Program-made: the position numbers and the translations under genes
In this document: piece by piece, positions 54,484 to 63,260 of the stretch
Numbering within the stretch: position 1 is the stretch's first letter
Layout: the number at the start of each line of letters is the position of its first letter
Notes under the pieces: model-generated
Told to the model about the DNA's origin: nothing
What the model saw: only the letters and a program-made list of their open reading frames with translations
Database searches by the model: none
Source of the DNA: Cyclobacteriaceae bacterium
GTDB taxonomy: Bacteria; Bacteroidota; Bacteroidia; Cytophagales; Cyclobacteriaceae
Length of the DNA: 64,000 nt
Direction of reading: 5' to 3'
Assembly (NCBI GenBank): GCA_028284125.1
Contig: JANQSI010000004.1
Span: 310,001 to 374,000 of the forward strand

Positions 54484-54699
54484 GCAGTTGACTTTAGCTA
54501 TTGGATGCCAGGATTTGCAGCAACCATTAAAAGATATTACAAATAAAAAAAGAAGCTTGTTCCTTTTATCGGTTGTGGAAAAGTTGTGTATATGTAACCT
54601 GTAGAATCGATTGCAGAAATTTATTGATGGTTATTTGTGACGAGAATGCAACTCTTTCTTCTTTAGTGAATCTTTATATTAATCTTAATTGTAATTATT

Positions 54700-55797
54700 A
54701 TGAAGATCAAGACACAAATTCTATGCTTATCCATTTGTTCTTTTTACTTGAGCTATGGACAATTCTCTGAAGCTCGTTCTAAGGCGGAAGTACTTTTAAC
54801 AGAACTATCTCAAACATATCCTGGCCTTTCTGCTGCTGTGGGTTATGGAAATGATATCATTTGGAAGTCGGCTGTCGGTTACGCGGATGTTGCCAACCAA
54901 GTTCCAGTGAATCCATCTCATCAATTCAGGTACTATAGTTTATCAAAGTCAATAACAGGAATGGCTCTAATCAAACTAATTGATGAGGGAAAATTGGATA
55001 TTGAAAGACCAGTAACTCACTACCTACCCGAATTACCACAAGCTTACAGTAATGTGAAAGTAAGACATTTGATTAACCATACCGCTGGGGTAAGGCACTA
55101 CAATGGTGGTGAATGGATGAAGATTAGTCGGGATCACTGCCCTGATACCAAGTCGGCCATTGCGACTTTCATTGATGACGAATTAGAATTTGTGCCTGGT
55201 CAGGAGCATTCATATACCTCGTTTGGTTATGTTCTACTGTCACATTTGATTTCAGAAATAAGTGGTGAACAGTACAATTCATATGTTAAGAAGAATTTTT
55301 TGGATCCACTAAAAATTGAAGACTTGTGGCCAGATCAATCTGAGTTTCTTTCGCAGCAGGTCAAGTATTATACAAAATGGAATGCTGAAAAAGTCAAAGC
55401 AACTGAAGCGAAAGTAGTAAACAACTCTTGTAAGTTTGGTGGAGGTGGTTTCGTTGGAACTGCTGAAGCCATTGTGAAACTTCACCTTGCTATGGCCAAT
55501 GAATCCTTTGTAGGAAGAGATTTACTTGATAAATATTACACCGCTATCCCTGGGGATAAGGAACCGACGGTATATGCGTTTGGAATTGGAGACAATGTAT
55601 CGACTTCTTCCGGCAGAAGATATCATGCGCATACTGGATCTGCTCTGGGAGCCAGTTCGGTGCTGATTGTTTATGAGCCTGATGATACTTTACCAAAACC
55701 ATTGGTGGCGGTAATTCTTGGAAATATCAAGGATTCAGAAATGAATAGCCAAATCGGAAAATTGGCCTCTTTTTTCATTGATGACATTGAGAATTAG
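54700..55797 (+). CDS. Exported serine hydrolase of the beta-lactamase fold
   Basis: This 365-residue protein has the signal MKIKTQILCLSICSFYLSYG. The SxxK motif is SLSK (Ser80, Lys83) in YYSLSKSITGMALIKLIDEG, followed by LDIERPVTHYLPELP, the family VRHLINHTAGVRHYN, and YTSFGYVLLSHLI where many relatives have YSN. A late HTG-type motif (HAHTGSALGAS) corresponds to KTG. Class C beta-lactamase relatives of this type include esterases and D-aminopeptidases; substrate unknown. It starts 216 bp from dnaE and is convergent with two microprotein genes 120 bp away. Confidence 0.88.
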   Translation: MKIKTQILCLSICSFYLSYGQFSEARSKAEVLLTELSQTYPGLSAAVGYGNDIIWKSAVGYADVANQVPVNPSHQFRYYSLSKSITGMALIKLIDEGKLDIERPVTHYLPELPQAYSNVKVRHLINHTAGVRHYNGGEWMKISRDHCPDTKSAIATFIDDELEFVPGQEHSYTSFGYVLLSHLISEISGEQYNSYVKKNFLDPLKIEDLWPDQSEFLSQQVKYYTKWNAEKVKATEAKVVNNSCKFGGGGFVGTAEAIVKLHLAMANESFVGRDLLDKYYTAIPGDKEPTVYAFGIGDNVSTSSGRRYHAHTGSALGASSVLIVYEPDDTLPKPLVAVILGNIKDSEMNSQIGKLASFFIDDIEN

Positions 55798-55916
55798 TGA
55801 ATATTATTGTTATAGATGACCTATCACTGTTTGCTCGATATCATCACCTTTAATGCAATGAAAATGAATCAATGCCTATATGGTGTAATGAACAAGAAGT
55901 TTGAACAAACTTACAT

Positions 55917-56078
55917 CTAACTGAGTGAAGCAGAATTGGTAATGTATCGTTCACAGAGTTCCTTGGTACCGACGTACAAAAGTTGATTATTCCTGTAAAC
56001 TTGATACTGCTTGTCAGATTTGCTGAATCTGATGTTGAATTCGGATTTTTTCCCTAAGATTTTTTTGAAAACATTCAT
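55917..56078 (-). CDS. 53-aa microprotein, paralogue of the neighbour at 56183-56350
   Basis: The frame runs from ATG to TAG and encodes MNVFKKILGKKSEFNIRFSK followed by SDKQYQVYRNNQLLYVGTKE and LCERYITNSASLS (53 residues, basic). It is clearly related to the 55-aa product of the adjacent gene: IRFsK-SDkQyQV, then LYVGtKeLCErYI. No signal peptide or TM helix and no known domain. The length, lysine-rich start and conserved spacing argue that both are translated. The gap between it and the next gene (104 bp) is short enough for one transcript, though a promoter could also lie there. Confidence 0.68.
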   Translation of the reverse strand: MNVFKKILGKKSEFNIRFSKSDKQYQVYRNNQLLYVGTKELCERYITNSASLS

Positions 56079-56182
56079 GGCAAGAGCGGTTAACTATTTT
56101 ATATGACAATTCAGTGAATTTATATAATAAATTCGATAAATATTAACAAATAAAGGATTAATTGTAGTATTTCCGGATTTAT

Positions 56183-56350
56183 TTACAGAGTAATCTGGAA
56201 ATTCTCTACATATTTCTCACATTGTACTTTTTCACCGATGTACATGATCTTCATTCCTTTGAAGACTTGCCATTGATCTGAGGTCTTGTTAAATCTAATT
56301 TTAAGACCCGTTTTGTGGTTAGAACCGAAAAGATTTGATAGTAAATTCAT
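56183..56350 (-). CDS. 55-aa microprotein, paralogue of the neighbour at 55917-56078
   Basis: An ATG (56350) to TAA frame encodes MNLLSNLFGSNHKTGLKIRF followed by NKTSDQWQVFKGMKIMYIGE and KVQCEKYVENFQITL (55 residues). It aligns end to end with the adjacent 53-aa protein (about 40% identical positions, hydrophobic and aromatic positions kept, one conserved Cys). No recognised family. The two genes sit in a 720-bp region between the serine hydrolase and the LVIVD protein; 56351-56517 and 55798-55916 hold nothing else that I can see. Confidence 0.68.
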   Translation of the reverse strand: MNLLSNLFGSNHKTGLKIRFNKTSDQWQVFKGMKIMYIGEKVQCEKYVENFQITL

Positions 56351-56517
56351 AATAATTGTGGTTGACTTTTATATGAAGCTAGAAATCAAAAAATTCAGAT
56401 AAAAATTAGTTCGATCAACCTGGATGGACCATTGTTGAACCACTCGAATTTATAGTTGGAGGGTTTTTTGAACAGGACGAATTTTGGGTAAAACTTGGTA
56501 AAAGTGCTCTGAAGTGC

Positions 56518-57873
56518 TTAAAAAGGAATTACGCCTAGATATTCAAGTGCCGCACCACACGATCTGGAATATTGGTAAAAACCATCATTTCCGACAATCA
56601 TAAGCATGTTTTGTAGTGCAATAACATCTAAAGCATGAATTTCCGTTTGAGTAGACGTAAGTGTGACATTGGTCGGGTCCATGAAGTCTACCTGGAAGGA
56701 TTTGAATCCCTGTGACCCTTCGCATATGTACAAGCAATTGTCATAAATCGCCAATCCATGCGGATTTTCCATTTGATAAGTCTTTTCAAGAAATGGATTG
56801 GCTGCATCAGATACATTTACAATATCCAACTGGTTTGTGAATCCCTGACAAGCAGTTCCTGATCGGAGTGTCACATAAGCGTAATCTCCGCGAACCACCA
56901 CTGGGTCACAGCTTCTTACATGCTGATATTTAGATAGGAAAGTGGGATTAGTAGGATCTGAGTTATCATAAATAAACATTCCATCCATAGCTCCAAAGAA
57001 AAGTTTGTCCTCATATGGATAGATCGTTTCGATTTGCCAACCAATATGAATATCACTGATCTTTTGCGGAGATTCCCCGGAAATATCAAAAAGGTGAAGA
57101 TCACTATAGTCGATGTTGTACAAATAGTCTCCTACTATGGAAAATCTAGTTATTGAGCCTGCTGTACCTGTTGTTGGTGCTCCTGAAGTTCCGGAGGAAC
57201 TGTTTTGCACAGCCATACCTCTTGAAAAACCGCCTTCGAATGTAGCGTCATGATACCACTGAGGCTGATCCACATCATCACAAACTTCATGTTCATACAC
57301 CACAGGTTGTGATTCATATCCCGTGATTATACCAAGTGAATCATCTACATAGTAACCTGAATAGTATAGGTTTTCATAAACATTTCTCACTCGCTGATTT
57401 AAGGATGGAGATTTTGGATCAGAAATATCAAAAACTAAAAGGTCTGAAAATGAATCCGTGTATAGTTTGTCTCCTTTTGCTGTAAGCCCATTGACGCCTG
57501 GTATATTAATAAAGGCGATATGAATTGGGTTAGATGGGTTTGTATCATCAATTACGTGAATACCCGTTTCATTTAAGCGAAGATTGTAAGTGAAGGATCC
57601 GTCATCAAAATATTGATAGTGGTGATTTTCCTCTCCAAGCTCAAGAATGTACACATAACCGTCTTTATAGTATAATCCACCAGGTCTTACTACATCTCTT
57701 GCTGGAAGCGTTTTCACCATTCCTTCAATCGAATCAAGGTTGAGGTAAATCGGATTGTGAGAGTAAGTCTTATACGTTTCCAAATGACAATCCTGGCAAC
57801 TGAATATAAATGGAGCAATGACAAGAAGTAGTAGTGTGGATTTGACGGTGAAGCGCTTGAAAGGATTTCTCAT
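56518..57873 (-). CDS. LVIVD-repeat lipoprotein
   Basis: The ATG at 57873 (MRNPFKRFTVKSTLLLLVIA) gives a lipoprotein of about 451 residues with a lipobox Cys in FIFSCQDC. A GTG four codons earlier is less likely. LVIVD-type propeller repeats follow: LNETGIHVIDDTNPSNPIHI, DLLVFDISDPKSPSL, DLHLFDISGESPQKI, GMFIYDNSDPTNPTFL, QLDIVNVSDAANPFLE, GFKSFQVDFMDPTNVTL. Such proteins are cell-surface propellers common in Bacteroidota. It is monocistronic and downstream of a YceI gene on the same strand, with a terminator between them. Confidence 0.86.
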   Translation of the reverse strand: MRNPFKRFTVKSTLLLLVIAPFIFSCQDCHLETYKTYSHNPIYLNLDSIEGMVKTLPARDVVRPGGLYYKDGYVYILELGEENHHYQYFDDGSFTYNLRLNETGIHVIDDTNPSNPIHIAFINIPGVNGLTAKGDKLYTDSFSDLLVFDISDPKSPSLNQRVRNVYENLYYSGYYVDDSLGIITGYESQPVVYEHEVCDDVDQPQWYHDATFEGGFSRGMAVQNSSSGTSGAPTTGTAGSITRFSIVGDYLYNIDYSDLHLFDISGESPQKISDIHIGWQIETIYPYEDKLFFGAMDGMFIYDNSDPTNPTFLSKYQHVRSCDPVVVRGDYAYVTLRSGTACQGFTNQLDIVNVSDAANPFLEKTYQMENPHGLAIYDNCLYICEGSQGFKSFQVDFMDPTNVTLTSTQTEIHALDVIALQNMLMIVGNDGFYQYSRSCGAALEYLGVIPF

Positions 57874-57932
57874 GGGTCTTAACACGTTGATGTAGCATTA
57901 GTACATACTGTCTAGCGAAAACCCTACATAAA

Positions 57933-57965
57933 AAAAGCCATCTTGATTTCTGCAAGATGGCTTTT
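57933..57965 (-). terminator. Terminator after the YceI gene
   Basis: A perfect 13-bp stem AAAAGCCATCTTG / CAAGATGGCTTTT has a 7-nt loop; on the minus strand it is followed by TTTTTTATG. Confidence 0.85.
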
Positions 57966-57983
57966 AATGCTTTTAGTGAGCGT

Positions 57984-58562
57984 TTAGCTTCCAGCTCCAG
58001 ATGTTACTAGTTTCACTTCAAGTGTAAACTCATCGCTTATTGCCTTGTCTCCAAGGTCATCAAAGAACGATCCTGAACCGTATCGTACGTCAAACTTAGA
58101 TCGATCAATTGTGATTGAGGCTGATGCTTCATAGCCATCTCCAGCTTCAGCAAGCGAAGATGTAAATGAGATTGATTCAGTAATTCCTTTAATGGTGATG
58201 TTTCCTGTTACATCATACGTTCCATCTCCCTTTGCTTTCACTTTCGTTGTTTTGAATTCTGCTGTAGGAAATTTCTCTACTCCGAAGAAATCGTCAGACT
58301 TTAAGTGCCCTTCTAATTTTCCTTTCCACTCACCGGTAAGGTCCGTATCTTCCAATGTAGTCATATCTACTACGAAAGATCCACCTTTCAAAACTCCTTT
58401 TGAAATATCCAGCGAACCACTTGCCAGTTGAAGTGTACCTGAATGGCTTTTTCCTACTACCTTAGATCCAGTCCACTCAATAGTGCTGGCCTTAGTGTTA
58501 ATGTCTACATCTTTAGCTTCTCCGCTTAAAAATGCTGCTAGAATGATAAATGCTTTAATCAT
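57984..58562 (-). CDS. YceI-family periplasmic lipid-binding protein
   Basis: This 192-residue exported protein has the signal MIKAFIILAAFLSGEA. The YceI lipocalin-like barrel is recognised by STIEWTGSKVVGKSHSGTLQ, GSFVVDMTTLED, HLKSDDFFGVEKFPTAEFKT (family signature), GNITIKGITESISF and IDRSKFDVRYGSGSFFDDLG. Members bind isoprenoid-type lipids or quinones in a hydrophobic channel; some are osmotically induced. It starts 103 bp from the divergent DUF3109 gene and ends at a strong terminator. Confidence 0.93.
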   Translation of the reverse strand: MIKAFIILAAFLSGEAKDVDINTKASTIEWTGSKVVGKSHSGTLQLASGSLDISKGVLKGGSFVVDMTTLEDTDLTGEWKGKLEGHLKSDDFFGVEKFPTAEFKTTKVKAKGDGTYDVTGNITIKGITESISFTSSLAEAGDGYEASASITIDRSKFDVRYGSGSFFDDLGDKAISDEFTLEVKLVTSGAGS

Positions 58563-58665
58563 GTTTCCAAATGTTTATATAAAATGTATGTACCTACATC
58601 AATTTAGGTGTAAAGAAAACGTGCTAAGTTGAAAATGGTTCAATTTTTTTTGAAAAATTTGTAAA

Positions 58666-59229
58666 ATGATTGAAATCGAGAACACTTTGGTCTCAGATGA
58701 TGTGGTAAAAGAGGCTTTTGTTTGTGACCTTCAAAAGTGTAAAGGTGCCTGTTGTGTCGAAGGCGATCTTGGTGCCCCCCTCAATAAAGAAGAACTTCCA
58801 TTGATAGACGAAGTGATCGATTTGGTAAAGCCCTATCTCGCCAAGGAAGCAATTGAAGTTCTGGAAAAGGAAGGTGGGTATATTCTGGATGAAGATGGCG
58901 ATTATTCCACGTCCACCATTGATAATAAAGAATGTGCGTTCGCTTTTTATGATGAAAACAAGATCTTAAAATGTGGAATAGAACAGGCTCATAAGGACGG
59001 AAAAACAGATTTCAAAAAACCTATTTCATGTCATTTATATCCTATCAGGATTTCGAAACTTCCCGAGTTTGAAGCGTTGAATTATGATCGCTGGAGTATC
59101 TGTTCTCCTGCATGTGATTTGGGGAAAGAATTAAAAGTCCCAGTCTACAAATTTCTTAGAGAAGCATTGATTAGAAAATTTGGAGAAAGTTGGTATAAAG
59201 CTTTGGAAGAAAAAGTGAAGAATCAATAA
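58666..59229 (+). CDS. DUF3109 (YkgJ/FliB-like cysteine-cluster) protein
   Basis: This 187-residue cytoplasmic protein has the Cys-rich signature VCDLQKCKGACCVEGDLGAP near residue 19, and further Cys at NKECAFAF, LKCGIEQ, ISCHLYPIRI and WSICSPACDLG. The pattern fits a small metal- or Fe-S-binding protein; no enzyme activity is established. The 3' end overlaps the convergent GT-C-like gene by 7 bp. It stands alone and is divergent from YceI. Confidence 0.9.
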   Translation: MIEIENTLVSDDVVKEAFVCDLQKCKGACCVEGDLGAPLNKEELPLIDEVIDLVKPYLAKEAIEVLEKEGGYILDEDGDYSTSTIDNKECAFAFYDENKILKCGIEQAHKDGKTDFKKPISCHLYPIRISKLPEFEALNYDRWSICSPACDLGKELKVPVYKFLREALIRKFGESWYKALEEKVKNQ

Positions 59230-60695
59230 TCTTTATCCGTAATCCAGTGAAAGTTGATATTCCAATAAGCCAGCTTGAATTGTCTGGTAGAATCAGCTAA
59301 ATCTGTCAAATCAATTCCTCTGTTTTTATAAGCATAGTCCGATTCTCTTTCATCAGGTTCACTAACGACAACTCTTGCATTGTACTTTCTAATAGGATCT
59401 TCAGTCTCCATAAACTGATGCCAAACAGGGATCGCCAGGTTTTTACTTTGCCAATTAGAGGAAGTCGCCCAAGTCCCAATTAGAACATCCTCCGGATTGG
59501 TTTGAGCAGCTACATATTCATTGATCTCAGCAATTGAATATTGTCGGTTGTCTAGTGACCTGAAGTAGTGGTATGAGTTGATGAAGACCAATCCGGCAAT
59601 CAATAATGCTGCTATGTATTTTAGAAATCTTTTGTTCTGAGCGAAAAAGATGTTACTTCCGATAATAGAGATTAATAATCCCATTGAAAAGTAGAGGCTG
59701 ATCAAATACCGAACTGGGAGGTAGTCCATTGGAAGTTTATGCAACTCGAGAGCGAACCAGACCAGATTGAATATGACCATTCCTTTTAAATATCCACAGT
59801 ACTTGTTTTTAGCCAAATTCGATACAGACCACACCAAGGCAGCTAAGAAAGTCATCGTAAAAGGCAAATAGCCTCTTACCAAGAAATTCCTGTTGATATT
59901 TTCTAAAAGACCAGTCGTTGAAATAGTAGTGCGCTCAAAAATGTTCGACTGCTGTGATAGGATGGAGGTCCATTCATTTCGAAAAGGCAAGTACCAGAAG
60001 AAAAGAAGACCTAAAGTGATTGCAGCAAGAATGATTAAGGATTCAATTCCTTTTTTTCTGAACTTGGTTTTGTCTTTTGTTAAAGAAACAAGGAAAATAC
60101 TCAATGTAGGAATTGCTAATGCATAAATGAATTGGATCTTAAACAAGGACGCACAAAGCAGAGAGAAAAAAGTGTAAAGAAGATGTCTTCTTTGATTGCT
60201 TTGAATGTAACTAGAGAAGAATAAACAGGAAATTAAAAGAAGAATTGCTCCGTAGATCTCGGCCATCGCGATGTGCGAATACTGATGAATAGGAAAGAAC
60301 ATCAGTGTTGTTAGCAAAACCATACTTGCGATTCCAAACATCCGTTGGTAACGAGCAAGAACTAACAAAGAAGCAACTAAGAACATCAGTGTTGCCAGCC
60401 TGCCAACTTCCATCGATGTTCCGAAAATGGAAAAAGGAGTAAATAAATAAGCAGAGAGGAACGGGGTTTTTAGGAACGCATCACTTTCCAGTAAGTCGAA
60501 AGATTCCTGATTGACGTAGTTTCTTATTTGGCTGGTGTATAAACCTTCATCGGACCAGGAACCGCGACTACCTCCGGTTCTAATGTGTATGTCTGCATCG
60601 GCTGAAAGAAAAGGTAAATGAGAAAAGAACCATATCAGTAGCAGTGCAAAAAATAGAACCCGCGGTGCACTGTCTTTTCTTAAACTCATTCTCAT
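59223..60695 (-). CDS. GT-C-type (family 39-like) membrane glycosyltransferase, predicted
   Basis: This 490-residue protein has about 10-12 TM helices. The first luminal loop after TM1 carries SWSDEGLYTSQIRNYVNQES, with the acidic DE expected of GT-C enzymes that use polyprenyl-phosphate sugars. The TM block is followed by a soluble C-terminal domain (about 400-490). The start is MRMSLRKDS or the second Met two codons later. The glycan and acceptor are unknown; no other polysaccharide genes adjoin it. Confidence 0.75.
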   Translation of the reverse strand: MRMSLRKDSAPRVLFFALLLIWFFSHLPFLSADADIHIRTGGSRGSWSDEGLYTSQIRNYVNQESFDLLESDAFLKTPFLSAYLFTPFSIFGTSMEVGRLATLMFLVASLLVLARYQRMFGIASMVLLTTLMFFPIHQYSHIAMAEIYGAILLLISCLFFSSYIQSNQRRHLLYTFFSLLCASLFKIQFIYALAIPTLSIFLVSLTKDKTKFRKKGIESLIILAAITLGLLFFWYLPFRNEWTSILSQQSNIFERTTISTTGLLENINRNFLVRGYLPFTMTFLAALVWSVSNLAKNKYCGYLKGMVIFNLVWFALELHKLPMDYLPVRYLISLYFSMGLLISIIGSNIFFAQNKRFLKYIAALLIAGLVFINSYHYFRSLDNRQYSIAEINEYVAAQTNPEDVLIGTWATSSNWQSKNLAIPVWHQFMETEDPIRKYNARVVVSEPDERESDYAYKNRGIDLTDLADSTRQFKLAYWNINFHWITDKDY

Positions 60696-60763
60696 GTACT
60701 GATCAATAGATCAACTAAGGTAAACGAATGAGAATGTTGAGAATGTAGTTTTTGAAAATGATC

Positions 60764-62107
60764 TTACAAATCACTCAAATCAAAGGACTCCATAAAGGCT
60801 GTAGTGAACTTTCCAGATTTAAACCCTTCATCGTCCATCAACTTCAAATGGAATGGAATTGTAGTTTTGATTCCCTCGATGACGGTTTCACCCAGTGCTC
60901 TTTTCATTTTGATGATTGCTTCTTCACGCGTTTGTGCCGTGACGATTAGTTTGGCAATCATTGAATCGTAGAATGGTGGAATGGTATAACCCGCATAAAC
61001 ATGGCTGTCTACTCGAATGCCGTGACCTCCTGGTAAATGCAAGTTGGTGATCTTTCCAGGACTTGGTCTGAAATCATTAGTTGGATCTTCAGCGTTGATT
61101 CGGCACTCGATTGAGCATAACTGTGGGTAATAATTTCGACCTGAAATTAATTCGCCAGCAGCAACTTTAATTTGCTCTTTGATCAAGTCATAATCAGTAA
61201 CTTCTTCAGTGATCGGGTGCTCTACCTGGATTCTTGTGTTCATTTCCATGAAGTAGAAGTCCCCATGCTTGTCTACCAGAAACTCAACGGTTCCCGCTCC
61301 TTCGTACTTAATAGCTTCAGCTCCTTTAATCGCTGCCTGCCCCATTTTTTCTCTAAGTTCCTGACTTACAATAGGAGATGGGGTTTCCTCAAGTAATTTT
61401 TGGTGTCTTCTTTGAATCGAACAATCTCTTTCGGAGAGGTGACAAGCTTTTCCTTTATGATCACCCACAATCTGAATTTCTACGTGACGCGGCTCTTCCA
61501 CGAATTTTTCCATGTAAAGGCCATCGTTACCGAAAGCAGCACCAGATTCTTGCTTCGCACTATCCCATGCTTTTTGAAATTCTTTTTCTTCCTTCACGAG
61601 TCTCATCCCTTTTCCACCTCCGCCGGCAGTTGCTTTTAGCATCACTGGGTAGCCCATTTCTTTGGCTAGTGATTTTCCTTGTTTGACGGATTCTAATAGC
61701 CCGTCAGATCCAGGAATTGTTGGTACCCCAGCTTTTTTCATGGTGGCTTTTGCTGTTGCCTTGTCACCCATCGAGTCGATCATTTTCTCACTGGCACCAA
61801 TGAATTTGATATTATATTCTTCACAGACGCGAGAGAATTCTGCATTTTCCGCCAAGAAACCATATCCCGGATGGATTGCATCCGCGTTGGTTACTTCAGC
61901 CGCAGAAATGATGTTCGGTATATTTAAATAAGAATCTTTTCCTTGAGGTGGACCAATACAAACAGCTTCATCAGCAAATCGGACATGAAGACTATCTCTG
62001 TCAGCTGTTGAATATACAGCCACAGTCTTTATACCCATTTCCTTACAGGTTCGAATAACACGTAGTGCGATTTCTCCTCTGTTGGCAATTAATATCTTAT
62101 TGAACAT
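60764..62107 (-). CDS. accC: Acetyl-CoA carboxylase, biotin carboxylase subunit
   Basis: AccC carboxylates biotin on AccB with ATP and bicarbonate, the first half-reaction of malonyl-CoA synthesis. The 447 residues have the typical start [20 protein letters not shown], the ATP-grasp loop [16 protein letters not shown] (about 160), [16 protein letters not shown], and the metal/substrate site [17 protein letters not shown] (about 285). It starts 11 bp after accB, with the usual order accB-accC. Confidence 0.97.
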   Translation of the reverse strand: MFNKILIANRGEIALRVIRTCKEMGIKTVAVYSTADRDSLHVRFADEAVCIGPPQGKDSYLNIPNIISAAEVTNADAIHPGYGFLAENAEFSRVCEEYNIKFIGASEKMIDSMGDKATAKATMKKAGVPTIPGSDGLLESVKQGKSLAKEMGYPVMLKATAGGGGKGMRLVKEEKEFQKAWDSAKQESGAAFGNDGLYMEKFVEEPRHVEIQIVGDHKGKACHLSERDCSIQRRHQKLLEETPSPIVSQELREKMGQAAIKGAEAIKYEGAGTVEFLVDKHGDFYFMEMNTRIQVEHPITEEVTDYDLIKEQIKVAAGELISGRNYYPQLCSIECRINAEDPTNDFRPSPGKITNLHLPGGHGIRVDSHVYAGYTIPPFYDSMIAKLIVTAQTREEAIIKMKRALGETVIEGIKTTIPFHLKLMDDEGFKSGKFTTAFMESFDLSDL

Positions 62108-62118
62108 TGACGCGGGGT

Positions 62119-62598
62119 TTAAGAAGGATCAACTAAGAAAAGAGGTTGATCATACTCAACCGGCTGAGAATTATCAATGAGAACTTTTACAATTTTTCCT
62201 GAAACTTCAGATTCAATTTCATTGAAAAGTTTCATTGCCTCAACAATGCAAACTGTGTCTCCAGCCTTAACTGTGCTTCCAACTTCAACAAATGCCGGAG
62301 AATCCGGATTTGCCGATCGATAGAATGTTCCAATCATCGGAGACTTGATTTCGACAAGATTGGCATCAGACCCGGCACTTTCTTCAGCAGGAGCTGCTGA
62401 TTGTGGGGCTGGGGCAGCTGCAGCAGGCTGTGGAGCCGGAGCTGGAGCAGCTTGTACAGCTGCAGGAGCGGCAGCAACGACTTGCTGCTCAGGAGACCGC
62501 TTAATGCTTACTTTGAGATCTCCGGTTTCTATATTGACTTCTTCCAGACCTGATTCTGAGAGAAAATTTATAAGTTCTTGAATTTCTTTAGCCTTCAT
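62119..62598 (-). CDS. accB: Acetyl-CoA carboxylase, biotin carboxyl carrier protein
   Basis: This 159-residue carrier accepts carboxyl groups on a biotinylated lysine. The N-terminal domain ([20 protein letters not shown]) is followed by an Ala/Pro-rich linker (about 40-75) and a biotinyl domain with the target Lys123 in [12 protein letters not shown]. It is between efp and accC on the same strand. An 86-bp gap separates it from efp. Confidence 0.97.
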   Translation of the reverse strand: MKAKEIQELINFLSESGLEEVNIETGDLKVSIKRSPEQQVVAAAPAAVQAAPAPAPQPAAAAPAPQSAAPAEESAGSDANLVEIKSPMIGTFYRSANPDSPAFVEVGSTVKAGDTVCIVEAMKLFNEIESEVSGKIVKVLIDNSQPVEYDQPLFLVDPS

Positions 62599-62684
62599 AG
62601 GTTAGTGTTGATAAATCTCTAAGGAACTAAGGTATTATAAAAAAATTTATAGGGTTGGATCAGTTAAGTAAAAATCGCTTGCAA

Positions 62685-63248
62685 TTATTTTACTCTTTCC
62701 ATGTATGATCCATCCTCCGTGTTGACTTTGATTAGCTCATCTTGCTCGATGAATAACGGAACCTGTATGGTAGCTCCTGTCTCGATCTCAGCATTCTTAG
62801 TCGCATTAGTCGATGTGTTTCCTTTTACGGCAGGCTCTGAGTATGTGACTTTAACAATTACATGCTGTGGAACTTCACATCCTAAAACTTTTTCTTCTTC
62901 TGCATGGAAAAGAACCTGGACTTCCTGACCGTCTTTTAGAAACTTAGGCGCATTGATCATCGATTCTTCTATCGAAATTTGTTCATAAGTGCCAGTATCC
63001 ATGAAATGATAGCCCATATCATCTTTGTATAGGAATTGGAATGGTCGACGTTCCACTCGAGCGGTAGTTATTTTGTGACCCGCTGAAAATGTATTGTCGA
63101 TAACCTTTCCAGTGGTTATGCTTTTTAGTTTAGTTCTAACGAAGGCAGGGCCTTTTCCAGGCTTCACATGTTGAAATTCTACGATGCTGAATAAGTCATG
63201 ATTATATTCAATGACTAGTCCATTTTTTATATCTGCTGTAGTTGCCAT
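62685..63248 (-). CDS. efp: Elongation factor P
   Basis: EF-P relieves ribosome stalling at consecutive prolines. The 187 residues form three beta-barrel domains; the tip loop is HVKPGKGPAFVRTKLKS, with Lys32 at the position modified in many bacteria (modifying enzymes not in this window). The OB-fold domains contain MGYHFMDTGTYEQ and GATIQVPLFIEQDE. It lies between fabH (12 bp away) and accB, a common Bacteroidota order. Confidence 0.97.
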   Translation of the reverse strand: MATTADIKNGLVIEYNHDLFSIVEFQHVKPGKGPAFVRTKLKSITTGKVIDNTFSAGHKITTARVERRPFQFLYKDDMGYHFMDTGTYEQISIEESMINAPKFLKDGQEVQVLFHAEEEKVLGCEVPQHVIVKVTYSEPAVKGNTSTNATKNAEIETGATIQVPLFIEQDELIKVNTEDGSYMERVK

Positions 63249-63260
63249 GTTTCTTGAATT

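Noticed and set aside
54573-54770. 65-codon plus-strand frame before the serine hydrolase
   Set aside because: It overlaps the hydrolase start in another frame and has no family features.
62345-62581. Ala/Gly/Cys-rich plus-strand frame opposite accB
   Set aside because: It is the complement of the Ala/Pro-rich linker of the biotin carrier protein.
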